This document shows, one piece after another, positions 7,105 to 14,905 of a stretch of 29,468 bases of DNA. Position 1 is the stretch's first letter. Each line of letters opens with the position of its first letter. Source of the DNA: Pseudomonadota bacterium (GTDB lineage: Bacteria; Pseudomonadota; Alphaproteobacteria; Caulobacterales; Aquidulcibacteraceae); NCBI GenBank assembly GCA_023410295.1, contig JAEYPY010000124.1, positions 1-29,468 on the forward strand, given 5' to 3'. Under the pieces are notes generated by a model. It did no database searches, was not told the origin of the DNA, and was given only the letters and a program-made list of their open reading frames with translations. The translations under genes and the position numbers were made by a program.

Positions 7105-7162
7105 CGCGGCTGCAGGGTGGGGGTTTAGCGGTGCGATCGCGCACGCCGGCCTGATAGGGCTC

Positions 7163-7564
7163 TTACCCCTTGTTCTCAACCTCGTACTTGGCGAGGTCGG
7201 CGCGGAGGGTTTCGTAGAGACGTTCGACGAAGCGTTCCGGGTCGTCGTCGACGAAATCGTCGAAATAGGCTTCGAGATTGCTCTCGAAGACGTATTCACC
7301 GTCTTCGGCGAAGATGAAGCCAAGCTCTTCGTCGGTCGGGACGTGGATCACGGCGATCTGGGTCTCGTCTTCGTCATCGTCAGCGAGCGCGAAAGCTAAG
7401 CGGCGCGAGCGGATCTTGTCTTCGAGAATAGGCGCCAGCGCCTGCAGTGCGGCGAGATCGTCGAAGCCGGTGTCTTCGTTCATCGCCGCTTCCAGGCGCT
7501 TGCGCGCGCTGTCGACTTCGGCGTCGAAATCCGAGGCCGTGCTCTGAGGTTTCTTGGCGCTCAT
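7163..7564 (-). CDS. Acidic hypothetical protein coupled to purQ
   Basis: This 133-residue protein has no domain I recognise. It has 36 Asp/Glu against about 14 Lys/Arg, so it is strongly acidic, with clusters such as ADDDEDE and FDDFVDDDP. No signal peptide or membrane segment is visible, so it is probably cytosolic. Its ATG overlaps the purQ stop in an ATGA arrangement, so translation is likely coupled to PurQ. A role as a partner or regulator in purine synthesis is possible by position only. It ends opposite the sppA hairpin. Confidence 0.78.
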   Translation of the reverse strand: MSAKKPQSTASDFDAEVDSARKRLEAAMNEDTGFDDLAALQALAPILEDKIRSRRLAFALADDDEDETQIAVIHVPTDEELGFIFAEDGEYVFESNLEAYFDDFVDDDPERFVERLYETLRADLAKYEVENKG

Positions 7565-8223
7565 GCAGCTTCAAGGATGCTTTGGAAAACCGCCGTGCCG
7601 CCGGTGCGGCCGAGCTCGGGATCGGAGGCGCGCTCGGGGTGGGGCATCATGCCCATCACGTTGCCGCGCTCGTTGACGATGCCGGCAATGTCGCGCGCCG
7701 AACCGTTGGGATTGGCGAGATAGCGAAAGACGACCTGGCCCTCGCCTTCGATGCGCTCGAGCGTTTCATCGTCGGCGACGAAGCGGCCGTCGCCGTGCGC
7801 GATCGGGATGTTGGTTTCGCGCTCCTCGCGGTAGGCGCGGGTGAAGCGGGTGTTGGCGTTGGCGATGGCGAGCGGCACTTCTTTGCAGGCGAACTTGAGG
7901 CCCGCATTGCGGCCGAGCGCGCCGGGGAGGAGCCGCGTCTCGGTGAGCACCTGAAAGCCGTTGCAGATGCCGAGCACGAGGCCGCCGCGTTCCGCATGCG
8001 CAATCACATCGCGCACGATCGGGCTCTTGGCCGCCATGGCGCCGGAGCGGAGATAATCGCCGTAGGAGAAGCCGCCGGGCAGGACGACGAGGTCGGTCCC
8101 TTCCGGCAGCGCGGCATCCTTGTGCCAGACCATTTTCGCAGGCGTGCCGGTGATCCGCGTCAGCGCCCGCGCAGCGTCGCGGTCGCAATTGGACCCTGGG
8201 AACACGATCACGGCGGATTTCAT
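7561..8223 (-). CDS. purQ: FGAM synthase glutaminase subunit PurQ
   Basis: PurQ releases ammonia from glutamine for formylglycinamidine ribonucleotide synthase, working with PurS and the small form of PurL in step four of IMP synthesis. The protein has 220 residues, normal for the stand-alone subunit. The class I amidotransferase nucleophile is Cys87 in GICNGFQ, and the His-Glu pair is in MMPHPERA near the C-terminus. The start MKSAVIVFPGSNCDRD matches the family and has an AGAAGGAG site six bases upstream. PurQ and PurS are usually adjacent, but here they are almost 3 kb apart. purL is not in the window. Confidence 0.95.
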   Translation of the reverse strand: MKSAVIVFPGSNCDRDAARALTRITGTPAKMVWHKDAALPEGTDLVVLPGGFSYGDYLRSGAMAAKSPIVRDVIAHAERGGLVLGICNGFQVLTETRLLPGALGRNAGLKFACKEVPLAIANANTRFTRAYREERETNIPIAHGDGRFVADDETLERIEGEGQVVFRYLANPNGSARDIAGIVNERGNVMGMMPHPERASDPELGRTGGTAVFQSILEAA

Positions 8224-8279
8224 GGCGCTCCTTCTAGTGCGGGCCGTGATTCCGGCCAAGGGCGTGATATGACGCGCCC

Positions 8280-8465
8280 ATGCCCACATGGCTCGTCATC
8301 GCCGCGCTCGCAACCATCGGTATAACAGCCCTGCTGATCGGGGTGCTGACCCGCGTCAACAAGGGGGCGCTGGAGCGAGCGGCAGCGCGGGCGAATGCAG
8401 TTGATGGCGCGCAAAACCAAGACGGGCGGGCGCCGGACGAGACCAAGGCGGGACCAAGGGCTTGA
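8280..8465 (+). CDS. Small single-pass membrane protein (61 residues)
   Basis: The product has one N-terminal hydrophobic helix (about residues 4-24) and a charged tail rich in Ala, Arg, Asp and Asn. It matches no family I know. It is divergent from purQ (56 bases between starts) and its stop lies three bases before the ATG of the PstS-like gene, so the two are probably co-transcribed. The ribosome-binding site is weak, and a leader-peptide role or a false call are both possible. Confidence 0.5.
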   Translation: MPTWLVIAALATIGITALLIGVLTRVNKGALERAAARANAVDGAQNQDGRAPDETKAGPRA

Positions 8466-8467
8466 GC

Positions 8468-9469
8468 ATGAAAGTGAGGGAAGTCTGCGCAGCGCTGGCG
8501 GCGCTTTGCGCCCTGGCGGCGTGCGGCGGCGATGGACGGGCGAACAATCCCGCCAACCAGCAGATCGCGATCGACGGATCTTCGACGGTGTTCCCGCTGG
8601 TGGAGGCGGCGGCTGAAGCGTTCAGCCGCGAAGCGCGCGGGGCTGCGCGCGTGACTGTGGGTGAAAGCGGCACCGGCGGGGGCTTCCGCAAGTTCTGCCG
8701 CGGCGAAGTGCAGATCACCAACGCCTCGCGTCCGATCTCGGCGGGCGAAATGCGCGCATGCGCGGAAGCAGAGATCGCTTATGTCGAAATCCCGATCGCG
8801 TTCGACGGCATCTCTATCGTGGTGCACCCGTCTAATCCGCTGACCAGCATCACCATGGAAGAGTTGCACGCGATCTGGCGCCCGGAGGCCGAGCGCACGA
8901 TCACGCGCTGGGATCAGGTCAATGCATCATGGCCTGCGCTGGAGTTGCAATTGTTCGGGCCGGGCACGGCGTCCGGCACCTTCGATTTTTTCACCGAAGC
9001 CGTGAACGGCGAAGGCGGCGCCGCCCGCACGGACTTTACGCCGAGCGAGGACGACAATGTTGTCGTCCAGGGTGTGATCGGCAATGCGGGCGCGCTTGGC
9101 TATTTCGGCTACGCCTATTACGAGCAGAACCAGCAGCGGCTGAAAGCGCTCGCGGTCAATGGTGTGATGCCTTCGCCGGAGACGATCGAGTCGGGCGATT
9201 ATCCGCTGTCGCGGCCGATGTTCATTTATGTGAGCGCCGAAGCGCTGCGACGGCCGCAGGTGCGGCGCTTCATGCAGTTTTTCCTGCAGCGCGCGCCCGA
9301 ACTGGCGCCACGCGTGGGCTACGTGCCGCTGCCGGTGGCGGCGTACGACGCTTATCGCGAACGCCTCGCCGACGCCGAGATCGGCACCGCATTTGGCGGC
9401 CACAACGAAGTGGGGCTCTCGATCGAAGAGTTGATGGCGCGGCCGCTGAGGTCGGAAGCGGCGGAGTAG
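8468..9469 (+). CDS. PstS-family phosphate-binding lipoprotein
   Basis: This is a periplasmic substrate-binding protein of the phosphate (PstS) family, 333 residues. The N-terminus is a lipoprotein leader with lipobox LAAC at residues 17-20. The mature part starts with the phosphate-loop motif AIDGSSTVFPLVEA. It continues with GESGTGGGFRKFCRGEVQITNASRPI (in two family blocks) and FGPGTASGTFDFF, all of which line the phosphate site in PstS proteins. I chose the ATG at 8468 over an in-frame TTG at 8462. No pstC, pstA, pstB or phoU gene is near, so it is an orphan. It may feed a distant Pst system, or act as a scavenging or sensing protein. It ends four bases from the convergent esterase gene. 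Confidence 0.85.
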   Translation: MKVREVCAALAALCALAACGGDGRANNPANQQIAIDGSSTVFPLVEAAAEAFSREARGAARVTVGESGTGGGFRKFCRGEVQITNASRPISAGEMRACAEAEIAYVEIPIAFDGISIVVHPSNPLTSITMEELHAIWRPEAERTITRWDQVNASWPALELQLFGPGTASGTFDFFTEAVNGEGGAARTDFTPSEDDNVVVQGVIGNAGALGYFGYAYYEQNQQRLKALAVNGVMPSPETIESGDYPLSRPMFIYVSAEALRRPQVRRFMQFFLQRAPELAPRVGYVPLPVAAYDAYRERLADAEIGTAFGGHNEVGLSIEELMARPLRSEAAE

Positions 9470-9473
9470 CTGC

Positions 9474-10265
9474 TTAGCGCTGGCGACAGTGCGTGCGCTC
9501 GGTGGCGGTTTCTACATTCGCGGCATCGCCGAGTTGATAGAGCCAGACCACCGCGCCGGGTGTGATCTCGGTCCAAGCGCTATGCGTGTGGCCCCAAGGG
9601 CCGACACATTGGCGGATGGGGCGGGCGTTGAGCGCGCGCGCGATATTGTTGGTGATGGTGACGACTTCGCCGTCGAGTTCGCGCCGGCCGCCGCTCAGTA
9701 CCCAACGTCCTCGGGTTTGCTCGCCGATGGCGACACGCAGCGGATTGACTGGCGAGTGCGCCAGCACGCGGGTGAAAAGATCGGGCCGGCGCGCGGCGGT
9801 GGCGAGCGCCCAGTCGGCGCCATTGGAAAAGCCGCCGACGCCGCGCTCGTGCGTTGAGGCGCCGACATTGGCCTCCGCCCACGGCAGGACAGCGCCGATG
9901 AACCAATCATGGTGGCGCTCCCAATAGGAGTTTCGCCGTGCGCTGAGCGCGTATTCCTCGCGCCGGTGATTGGGGCTGGCGTCTAGGCCGATGATCAGAA
10001 GCGGCGCGATGCGGCCTTCGCGTATCGGCGCGCGCAGGTGTGCGAGCACCATCATCATCCCGGAAACGCCGTCGGCGACGTAGAGCACCGGCAGGACGCC
10101 GCGCGCATCTGGCGGGGCCCAGACATAGATGCGCCGCTCTTCGCCCTCGCGTGGGCCGGGCAGGTCGACCACGCGGGTCTCGGTCGCGATGTCGTCAAGC
10201 GTGGCCTGCGCGAAGGCAGGCGGCGCAAGCGCAAGAACGAGGACGATGAGAGCGGCGCGCAGCAT
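9474..10265 (-). CDS. Secreted alpha/beta-hydrolase, esterase type
   Basis: The 263-residue protein has a cleavable signal peptide (hydrophobic residues 4-17, AFAQA site). The rest fits the esterase D / enterochelin-esterase-like family (PF00756). The nucleophile motif is GFSNG, and WGHTHSAW probably carries the catalytic histidine. The acid residue is not clear. Blocks such as RRIYVWAPPDARGVLPVLYVADG and LLIIGLDAS (both short of the family consensus here) support the fold. The substrate is unknown. The neighbouring genes give no hint beyond an envelope setting. Confidence 0.82.
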   Translation of the reverse strand: MLRAALIVLVLALAPPAFAQATLDDIATETRVVDLPGPREGEERRIYVWAPPDARGVLPVLYVADGVSGMMMVLAHLRAPIREGRIAPLLIIGLDASPNHRREEYALSARRNSYWERHHDWFIGAVLPWAEANVGASTHERGVGGFSNGADWALATAARRPDLFTRVLAHSPVNPLRVAIGEQTRGRWVLSGGRRELDGEVVTITNNIARALNARPIRQCVGPWGHTHSAWTEITPGAVVWLYQLGDAANVETATERTHCRQR

Positions 10266-10335
10266 GGAGCACGAGCCTGCGCCGCCGTGCGCGTTGCGTT
10301 CAAGACGATTGCGATGAGGCGCGAGCGGCGAGCGC

Positions 10336-10869
10336 TCAGGCGCGCGTGGCTCCGCTTTCGATCAGCGAGGCGGCGAGAGTGGAGATGCGGGCGATGACGG
10401 CCAGTTCTGCCGGCGTGGGGCTGCGCGGGGTCAGGTGATAGATGGCGAAGGTGCCGAGGAGGCGCCCTTCGTCGCTCTCAATCGGCGTCGACCAGCAGGC
10501 GCGCAGGCCATGCGAGAGCGCGAGATCGCGGAAGTTTGACCAGAGCGGGTCGGTGGCGATGTCGGTGACGTAGATCGGATGGCGCGCATAGGCGGCGGTG
10601 CCGCACGAGCCCACGCTGGGGCCGATGGCGATGCCGTTGATCGCATCGTTGTAGGCGGCCGGAAGGCTCGGGGCCGCGCCGTGGAGGAGGTGCTCGCCGT
10701 CCGGGGACAAGAGCAGCACCGAGGCCAAAACATCCTGGCCGCAAGCGGCTTCGACAGTGTGCATCAGCCGGGCGAGCACGTCGTGCAGGGAGTCGCCCCG
10801 AGCCAGCTCCGCCGGCCCCGCAGTTTCGCGCGCGATGAGCGCGGGGTCGGCGAGGGCTTCAGTCAGCAT
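10336..10869 (-). CDS. GAF domain protein
   Basis: A single GAF domain fills most of this 177-residue protein. Family markers are AIGPSVGSCGTAAY, the VTDIATDPLW block and HGLRACWSTPI, as in the sensory GAF domains of diguanylate cyclases and histidine kinases. No output domain follows, so it may bind a small ligand and act through a partner. No chromophore cysteine can be assigned. The start is an ATG with a weak ribosome-binding site. The gene lies between purS and purQ on the same strand, but 63 bases separate it from the upstream gene. Confidence 0.83.
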   Translation of the reverse strand: MLTEALADPALIARETAGPAELARGDSLHDVLARLMHTVEAACGQDVLASVLLLSPDGEHLLHGAAPSLPAAYNDAINGIAIGPSVGSCGTAAYARHPIYVTDIATDPLWSNFRDLALSHGLRACWSTPIESDEGRLLGTFAIYHLTPRSPTPAELAVIARISTLAASLIESGATRA

Positions 10870-10932
10870 GGCGGCGAGCTTTCTTTAATGCAGCAGTGGG
10901 CAACGCGAGGCACGGAACGTGGGTTCCGTACG

Positions 10933-11169
10933 CTAGTCCCGGCCCCACCGCCAACGCATACCGCCTTCGGTCTTCATCCAGCTGATGAGGACCAGCGCAA
11001 CAGTGATTAGGGTGGCGATGATCGCGGTGGCGAATGGTCTGGTGTCGCCCAGCGCTTCCGTAACCGTGATCAGCGCGATGATGTAGGCTATGACAAGCGC
11101 CCAGCCTTGCCAGGTCACCGGCACGGCGCCGAAGCCGTAGAGCTTTGGTTTGAACCAGTGATCGCTCAT
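10933..11169 (-). CDS. Small two-helix membrane protein
   Basis: The 78-residue protein begins WFKPKLYGFGAVPVTWQGW, a pattern seen in a family of uncharacterised bacterial membrane proteins (my recognition, not a search). Two hydrophobic segments lie at about 21-40 and 46-64, followed by a short basic tail. It starts six bases after the purS stop, so it is likely in the purC-purS transcript. No function is known. Confidence 0.75.
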   Translation of the reverse strand: MSDHWFKPKLYGFGAVPVTWQGWALVIAYIIALITVTEALGDTRPFATAIIATLITVALVLISWMKTEGGMRWRWGRD

Positions 11170-11175
11170 GTCGCG

Positions 11176-11421
11176 CTAGCCCGAGATCTCGACGCGGTAG
11201 CTTTCGATGACGGTGTTGGCGAGGAGCTTCTCACACATGTCCTTCACCGCGGCTTCGGCGGAGGCGCGGTCGATGCTGCCATCAAGCTCGATCTCGATGC
11301 GCTTGCCGACGCGAGCGTCCTGCACCGCGCCGAAGCCCAGCTCTTTGAGCGCGCCGGCGACGGCTTTGCCCTGGACGTCGAGAACACCGGGTTTGAGACC
11401 GACTGTGACGATGGCTTTCAT
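11176..11421 (-). CDS. purS: FGAM synthase subunit PurS
   Basis: PurS is the small subunit that bridges PurL and PurQ in formylglycinamidine ribonucleotide synthase. The 81-residue protein has the typical KAIVTVGLKPGVLDVQGKA start and the GKRIEIEL centre, with CEKLLANTVIESYRVEI at the end. GGAG lies five bases before the ATG. It follows purC by 14 bases. Confidence 0.95.
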   Translation of the reverse strand: MKAIVTVGLKPGVLDVQGKAVAGALKELGFGAVQDARVGKRIEIELDGSIDRASAEAAVKDMCEKLLANTVIESYRVEISG

Positions 11422-11435
11422 GCTTGCTCCGCGCC

Positions 11436-12191
11436 CTAGTGTACTGCGTCGCCGCCGCCAGCGGCGCTTTGTTTGACGATGCCGAGACGCCGCGCGACTT
11501 CGACATAGGCTTCGGTGACGTTGCCGAGATCGCGGCGGAAGCGGTCCTTGTCCATCTTCTCGTTGGTCTGGACATCCCAGAGGCGCGCGCTGTCGGGGCT
11601 GATTTCATCGGCGATCACGGTGCGAACCATGTCGCCTTCATAGAGCCGGCCGAACTCGAGCTTGAAGTCGACGAGCTTGATGCCGACAGCCCCGAACATG
11701 CCGAAGAGATAGTCGTTCACCCGGAGTGTCAGCGCCATGATGTCGTCGATCTCTTGGGTGCTCGCCCAGTTGAACGCGGTGATGTGCTCCTCGGCGACCA
11801 TCGGGTCGTTGAGCTCGTCCTTCTTGTAATAGAATTCGATGATCGAGCGCGGCAGCGGCGTGCCTTCTTCGATGCCGAGGCGCGTCGAAAGCGAGCCGGC
11901 GGCGACGTTGCGGCAGACCACTTCGAGCGGGATGATCTCGACTTCGCGAACCAGCTGTTCGCGCATGTTCATGGTCTTGATGTAGTGCGTGGGCACGCCG
12001 ATCGCGTTCAGGTTCTGCATGATGAACCCGCTGATCTGGTTGTTGATCACGCCCTTGCCTTCGAGGATCGCCTTCTTCTGCGCGTTGAAGGCGGTGGCGT
12101 CGTCCTTGAAGTATTGGATGATGGTGCCCGGCTCCGGACCCTCGAACAGGATCTTGGCCTTGCCTTCGTAGATCTTCTTGCGACGCGACAT
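11436..12191 (-). CDS. purC: SAICAR synthase PurC
   Basis: PurC joins CAIR and aspartate with ATP to make SAICAR, step seven or eight of IMP synthesis. The protein has 251 residues, normal length. Motifs include KIYEGKAKILFE at the start, the ATP and substrate block EVVCRNVAAGSL, and LVDFKLEFGR near residue 180-190. The ATG at 12191 has a GGAGGGAG site six bases upstream; a longer frame from 12254 has no family support. It is the first gene of the purC-purS unit, divergent from the DUF1476 gene. The 216 bases between them hold promoters but no gene. Confidence 0.96.
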   Translation of the reverse strand: MSRRKKIYEGKAKILFEGPEPGTIIQYFKDDATAFNAQKKAILEGKGVINNQISGFIMQNLNAIGVPTHYIKTMNMREQLVREVEIIPLEVVCRNVAAGSLSTRLGIEEGTPLPRSIIEFYYKKDELNDPMVAEEHITAFNWASTQEIDDIMALTLRVNDYLFGMFGAVGIKLVDFKLEFGRLYEGDMVRTVIADEISPDSARLWDVQTNEKMDKDRFRRDLGNVTEAYVEVARRLGIVKQSAAGGGDAVH

Positions 12192-12351
12192 GGATTGCTC
12201 CCTCCTCGAGGGGCGGCGCTGCTTGCGAGCGCCATGGGGTGGCTCAGGGTCCAACGGTGCGGAATCGGCCGCGCGCTGGGATTAAGAACTTAGGGGCAAA
12301 GGGCGGGCGCCACAATTGGCAGACGCCGCACGGGGGAGTTCCTTCGGCCAG

Positions 12352-12380
12352 TTGATCCGAACGGGCCGGGCTCCTATTGA
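12352..12380 (+). promoter_or_regulatory. Possible promoter of the DUF1476-DUF983 unit
   Basis: TTGATC (12352-12357) and TATTGA (12375-12380) are spaced by 17 bases, 28 bases upstream of the ATG. The hexamers are only moderate matches. An AAGGAG ribosome-binding site lies in between, at a rather long distance from the start. Confidence 0.3.
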
Positions 12381-12407
12381 AGGCCATCAAGGAGAAACCT
12401 CGACCCC

Positions 12408-12731
12408 ATGAGCCAGTTCGACGATCGCAAGCGCGCCCAAGAGACAAAATTCCAGCTCGATCAAGAGCTTGAGTTCAAGGCGCAGGCCCGCCGGGCCAAA
12501 CTCGTCGGCCTTTGGGCGGCGGGGCTGATGGGTCTTTCCAGCGACGCGGCCGAGGATTACGCGAAGTCAGTCGTCGTCGCCGACCTCGAAGAGGCGGGAA
12601 CCGAGGACCTCTTCCGCAAAATCCGCAGCGATCTCGACCAACACGCTGTGCAACTCTCCGATCACCAGATCCGCGCCAAAATGGACGAAGCGCTCGAGGA
12701 AGCGCGCAAGTCGGTCCAGGCCGGGACGTGA
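12408..12731 (+). CDS. DUF1476 protein, ATP synthase zeta-type inhibitor
   Basis: This 107-residue DUF1476 protein matches the family that includes the zeta subunit of Paracoccus F1Fo-ATP synthase, an inhibitor of ATP hydrolysis by F1. The N-terminal signature is FDDRKRAQETKFQLDQELEFKAQARR, a helical inhibitory region in the Paracoccus protein. It continues with LVGLWAAGLMGLSSDAAEDYAK and a four-helix-like remainder. It is soluble and cytosolic. Whether it inhibits ATPase in this organism is inferred from family. The stop overlaps the next start as GTGA. Confidence 0.9.
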   Translation: MSQFDDRKRAQETKFQLDQELEFKAQARRAKLVGLWAAGLMGLSSDAAEDYAKSVVVADLEEAGTEDLFRKIRSDLDQHAVQLSDHQIRAKMDEALEEARKSVQAGT

Positions 12732-13093
12732 TCGCTGGGGCTAAGCGGGCCCCTCTGATCCAGACGGTGTGGCGAGGCGCTGGGCTGCGCTGCCCCAATT
12801 GCGGCGCGCACAAGCTGTTTCGCGCTTATCTCAAGCTGAGCACGACCTGCGCTTCATGCGGCGCCGATTTCTCGCGTTCGGAAACCGCCGATGTCGCGCC
12901 GTACGTGACGGTGATGCTGATGGGGCTCATCGTCATGCCGTTGGTGTTGGTTTTGGTGCTGCGCGTCGGTGTCGACGCCGACCTGCTGCTGGCGCCCTCG
13001 CTTTTGCTGGCGCTGGGCGCTGCGCTTTTCCTGCTGCCGCGCGTCAAGGGCGTGCTGGCCGCGCTGTTGTGGCGGGCGCGGCGAGAGATTTGA
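12728..13093 (+). CDS. DUF983 zinc-ribbon membrane protein
   Basis: DUF983 proteins carry a zinc ribbon followed by membrane helices. Here CPNCG and CASCG (about residues 22-26 and 43-47) form the ribbon. SETADVAPYVTVMLMG leads into two or three hydrophobic segments ending near residue 115. The function is unknown. I chose the GTG at 12728, four bases overlapping the DUF1476 stop. A longer upstream frame would be antisense-like basic sequence within the previous gene. The product has 121 residues. Confidence 0.87.
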   Translation: MIAGAKRAPLIQTVWRGAGLRCPNCGAHKLFRAYLKLSTTCASCGADFSRSETADVAPYVTVMLMGLIVMPLVLVLVLRVGVDADLLLAPSLLLALGAALFLLPRVKGVLAALLWRARREI

Positions 13094-13105
13094 CCTTCGT
13101 GCTCA

Positions 13106-13555
13106 TCAGCGCAGCAGGCCGCGCTGCTTCATCGTCCACGCGTACCAGACGAAGAAGATGCAGCCGAGCGCGACAACACCGTGCATGATGGCCGCGCCCT
13201 CCGGCGCGATCTCGCCGCCGTCAGAGAGCAGGTAGGTGTAAACTACGCTCAAGGCGTACGCTGCGAATGAGACAGCGAAGACCAGGAACGCCCATTTGCT
13301 GCGCACCAGCAGCAGGACCGAGCCGAGCATGGCGCCCCAAACGCCAGTGGCCCACACCGATGTCATCCAAGCCGGCATGGCGGCGTAATATTGGACGAAC
13401 TCTTCGCCGAGACCGAGGCTGCGGAGATATTCTTCGCCGCCCGTCGTGGTCATGAAGTAATCGTAGCAGCCGTAGCCGTTCCATAAGAGGCCGAAGATGC
13501 CCACGGCCCAGAGGTGCCATGGCGCCTTGGCCGACGTTTGTGTTGCTCCCGACAT
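13106..13555 (-). CDS. Four-helix integral membrane protein
   Basis: The 149-residue protein begins with APWHLWAVGIFGLLWNGYGCYDYFM and has about four membrane segments near residues 13-33, 62-82, 86-106 and 121-142. Similar proteins are widespread in alphaproteobacteria and are sometimes labelled sugar transporter without evidence. Between helices one and two lies a soluble stretch with GLGEEFVQYYAAMPAW. GGGAGG lies seven bases before the ATG. It ends 12 bases from DUF983. Confidence 0.8.
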   Translation of the reverse strand: MSGATQTSAKAPWHLWAVGIFGLLWNGYGCYDYFMTTTGGEEYLRSLGLGEEFVQYYAAMPAWMTSVWATGVWGAMLGSVLLLVRSKWAFLVFAVSFAAYALSVVYTYLLSDGGEIAPEGAAIMHGVVALGCIFFVWYAWTMKQRGLLR

Positions 13556-13615
13556 GACTCGCCTCCCGCATCAAATGGTACCGCTGCGGGAGGGGATCGC
13601 CAAATCTGGGTTTCT

Positions 13616-14164
13616 TTATTCCACCTTGCGAAGGTTCATCTCGATGGTTTGCGTCCAGGTCGCGCCATTGTCGCGGGACATCTCGCCGATCTCCCGCCAG
13701 GAATTGTCGCTCAGCGTGATTGTGTAGCGGATGATCACCGGCGCGTAGTTCATGGTCCATTGCAGGCTGCCATCTTCGAGGAAGCGTGCAGTGGCGGTGG
13801 CGGCGCGGCCATCATTGTAAACGCGGAACTCGTACTGATCGCGGGCATCGTCGTAGGAGATGACGCCGAAGGCATTGAAGATAGGTTCGCCGCTGCGATC
13901 GGCGCTGGCGTGGCCCGTGCCGCGGATGACCAGCAGGAGACCGTTCATCTCACTTTCGATGTGCTCGCTCTGATGGACGCGGCGCGCGGTCGGGGAGGTG
14001 ACCTCCGCTTCGCCCCGCCAATCGCCGACCATGCCGACGAGGCGCTGCATCGCGGCGCGCTGCTCGGCCAAGTCTGGGCCCTGATGCTGCTGAGCCGCGG
14101 CAGGTGCTGAAAAGGCCAGGGCGGCGGTGGCGATGATGGCGGCGGCTAGGCTGTAGAGGCGCAT
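13616..14164 (-). CDS. Secreted protein resembling DUF1579
   Basis: The ATG at 14164 gives 182 residues with a signal peptide (RLYSLAAAIIATAALAFS, cleaved near AAAQ). It has a GGGAGA site before it. The mature part has the pattern RLVGMVGDWRGEA, EMNGLLLVIRG, AFGVISYDDARDQYEFRVY and YTITLSDNSWREIGEMS, like DUF1579-type secreted beta-rich proteins. The function is unknown; a periplasmic lipid- or ligand-binding fold is possible. A longer frame reaching 14203 is unlikely. Confidence 0.8.
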   Translation of the reverse strand: MRLYSLAAAIIATAALAFSAPAAAQQHQGPDLAEQRAAMQRLVGMVGDWRGEAEVTSPTARRVHQSEHIESEMNGLLLVIRGTGHASADRSGEPIFNAFGVISYDDARDQYEFRVYNDGRAATATARFLEDGSLQWTMNYAPVIIRYTITLSDNSWREIGEMSRDNGATWTQTIEMNLRKVE

Positions 14165-14224
14165 GTGCGGGTCTCCCGTGAAGGACTTTGTACAACAAAG
14201 CACATGGCCGGGCGAAGGTCAATT

Positions 14225-14240
14225 GTAAACGGGGCTTAAC
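14225..14240 (+). promoter_or_regulatory. Near-consensus CtrA box (one mismatch)
   Basis: GTAA (14225-14228), seven bases, then TTAAC (14236-14240) differ from the TTAA-N7-TTAAC CtrA consensus at one base. It lies 48 bases before the lipoprotein gene and 61 bases before the divergent secreted-protein gene. Confidence 0.35.
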
Positions 14241-14287
14241 GGCGTTGATGAACGGTTGATCGACCTTGCCCGGCGATACTCCGGCCC

Positions 14288-14905
14288 ATGCGGCGGGTTT
14301 TTGTGGGGATACTGGTTCTGGCGGCTTGCGCGTGCGCGCCGGCGCCGGCGCGCATGTCGGCGGCGGAGGCTGGCGAGCTTCTGGCGCGCTTTGCGGCGGG
14401 TACGACGGCCTCCCACGTGGACGTGTGCACCCCCGAAGGGCGTTCAGTGCTGCGCGGCGCAGTGCGCGCCTATGGGGCCGAGCTTCATTCAAACGGGTTG
14501 ATGTGGCCGGCGCTGCCAGGGCTTGCCGGGCAGGAGACGCTGGTCAGCAGCGTGGATGCGAGCGTGCTGGTCGCGTTTGCAGCCGGCTTTGTCGAAGCGT
14601 CGGACTTGCAAGGCCCCGCACGGCGTCTAGCGCAACAACTCACCTGGGGGCAGTGGCCGGAGATCCGGCGCATGCGCGAAGCGGCGTCCGTCGCCTGCGA
14701 TGACGCGGCCGAGCTACAGCACGCGGCGGCGCGCGTGGTGGTGGAGATGGCGCGGCTGGAGAGCATGGGCGAGGCCGATAGCGCGCGCGAGGCGGAGCGT
14801 CTGGCGAGCCAGCGGGCGCGGGTCGAACGTGCGCGCCGGCAGATGCAGCAGATCGCGGCGTTCGTGGAAGCCGAAGTCGAAGCTGCGCGCGAGCAGCGGA
14901 CTTAG
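14288..14905 (+). CDS. Hypothetical lipoprotein
   Basis: This 205-residue protein starts with a lipoprotein leader, lipobox LAAC at residues 11-14 (MRRVFVGILVLAAC). The mature part is mostly helical. An N-terminal section contains DVCTPEGRSVLRGAVRAYG, and the C-terminal 60 residues form a long Glu/Arg/Ala-rich, coiled-coil-like helix. I recognise no family. Its stop overlaps the stop of purB by four bases on the other strand. Confidence 0.7.
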   Translation: MRRVFVGILVLAACACAPAPARMSAAEAGELLARFAAGTTASHVDVCTPEGRSVLRGAVRAYGAELHSNGLMWPALPGLAGQETLVSSVDASVLVAFAAGFVEASDLQGPARRLAQQLTWGQWPEIRRMREAASVACDDAAELQHAAARVVVEMARLESMGEADSAREAERLASQRARVERARRQMQQIAAFVEAEVEAAREQRT

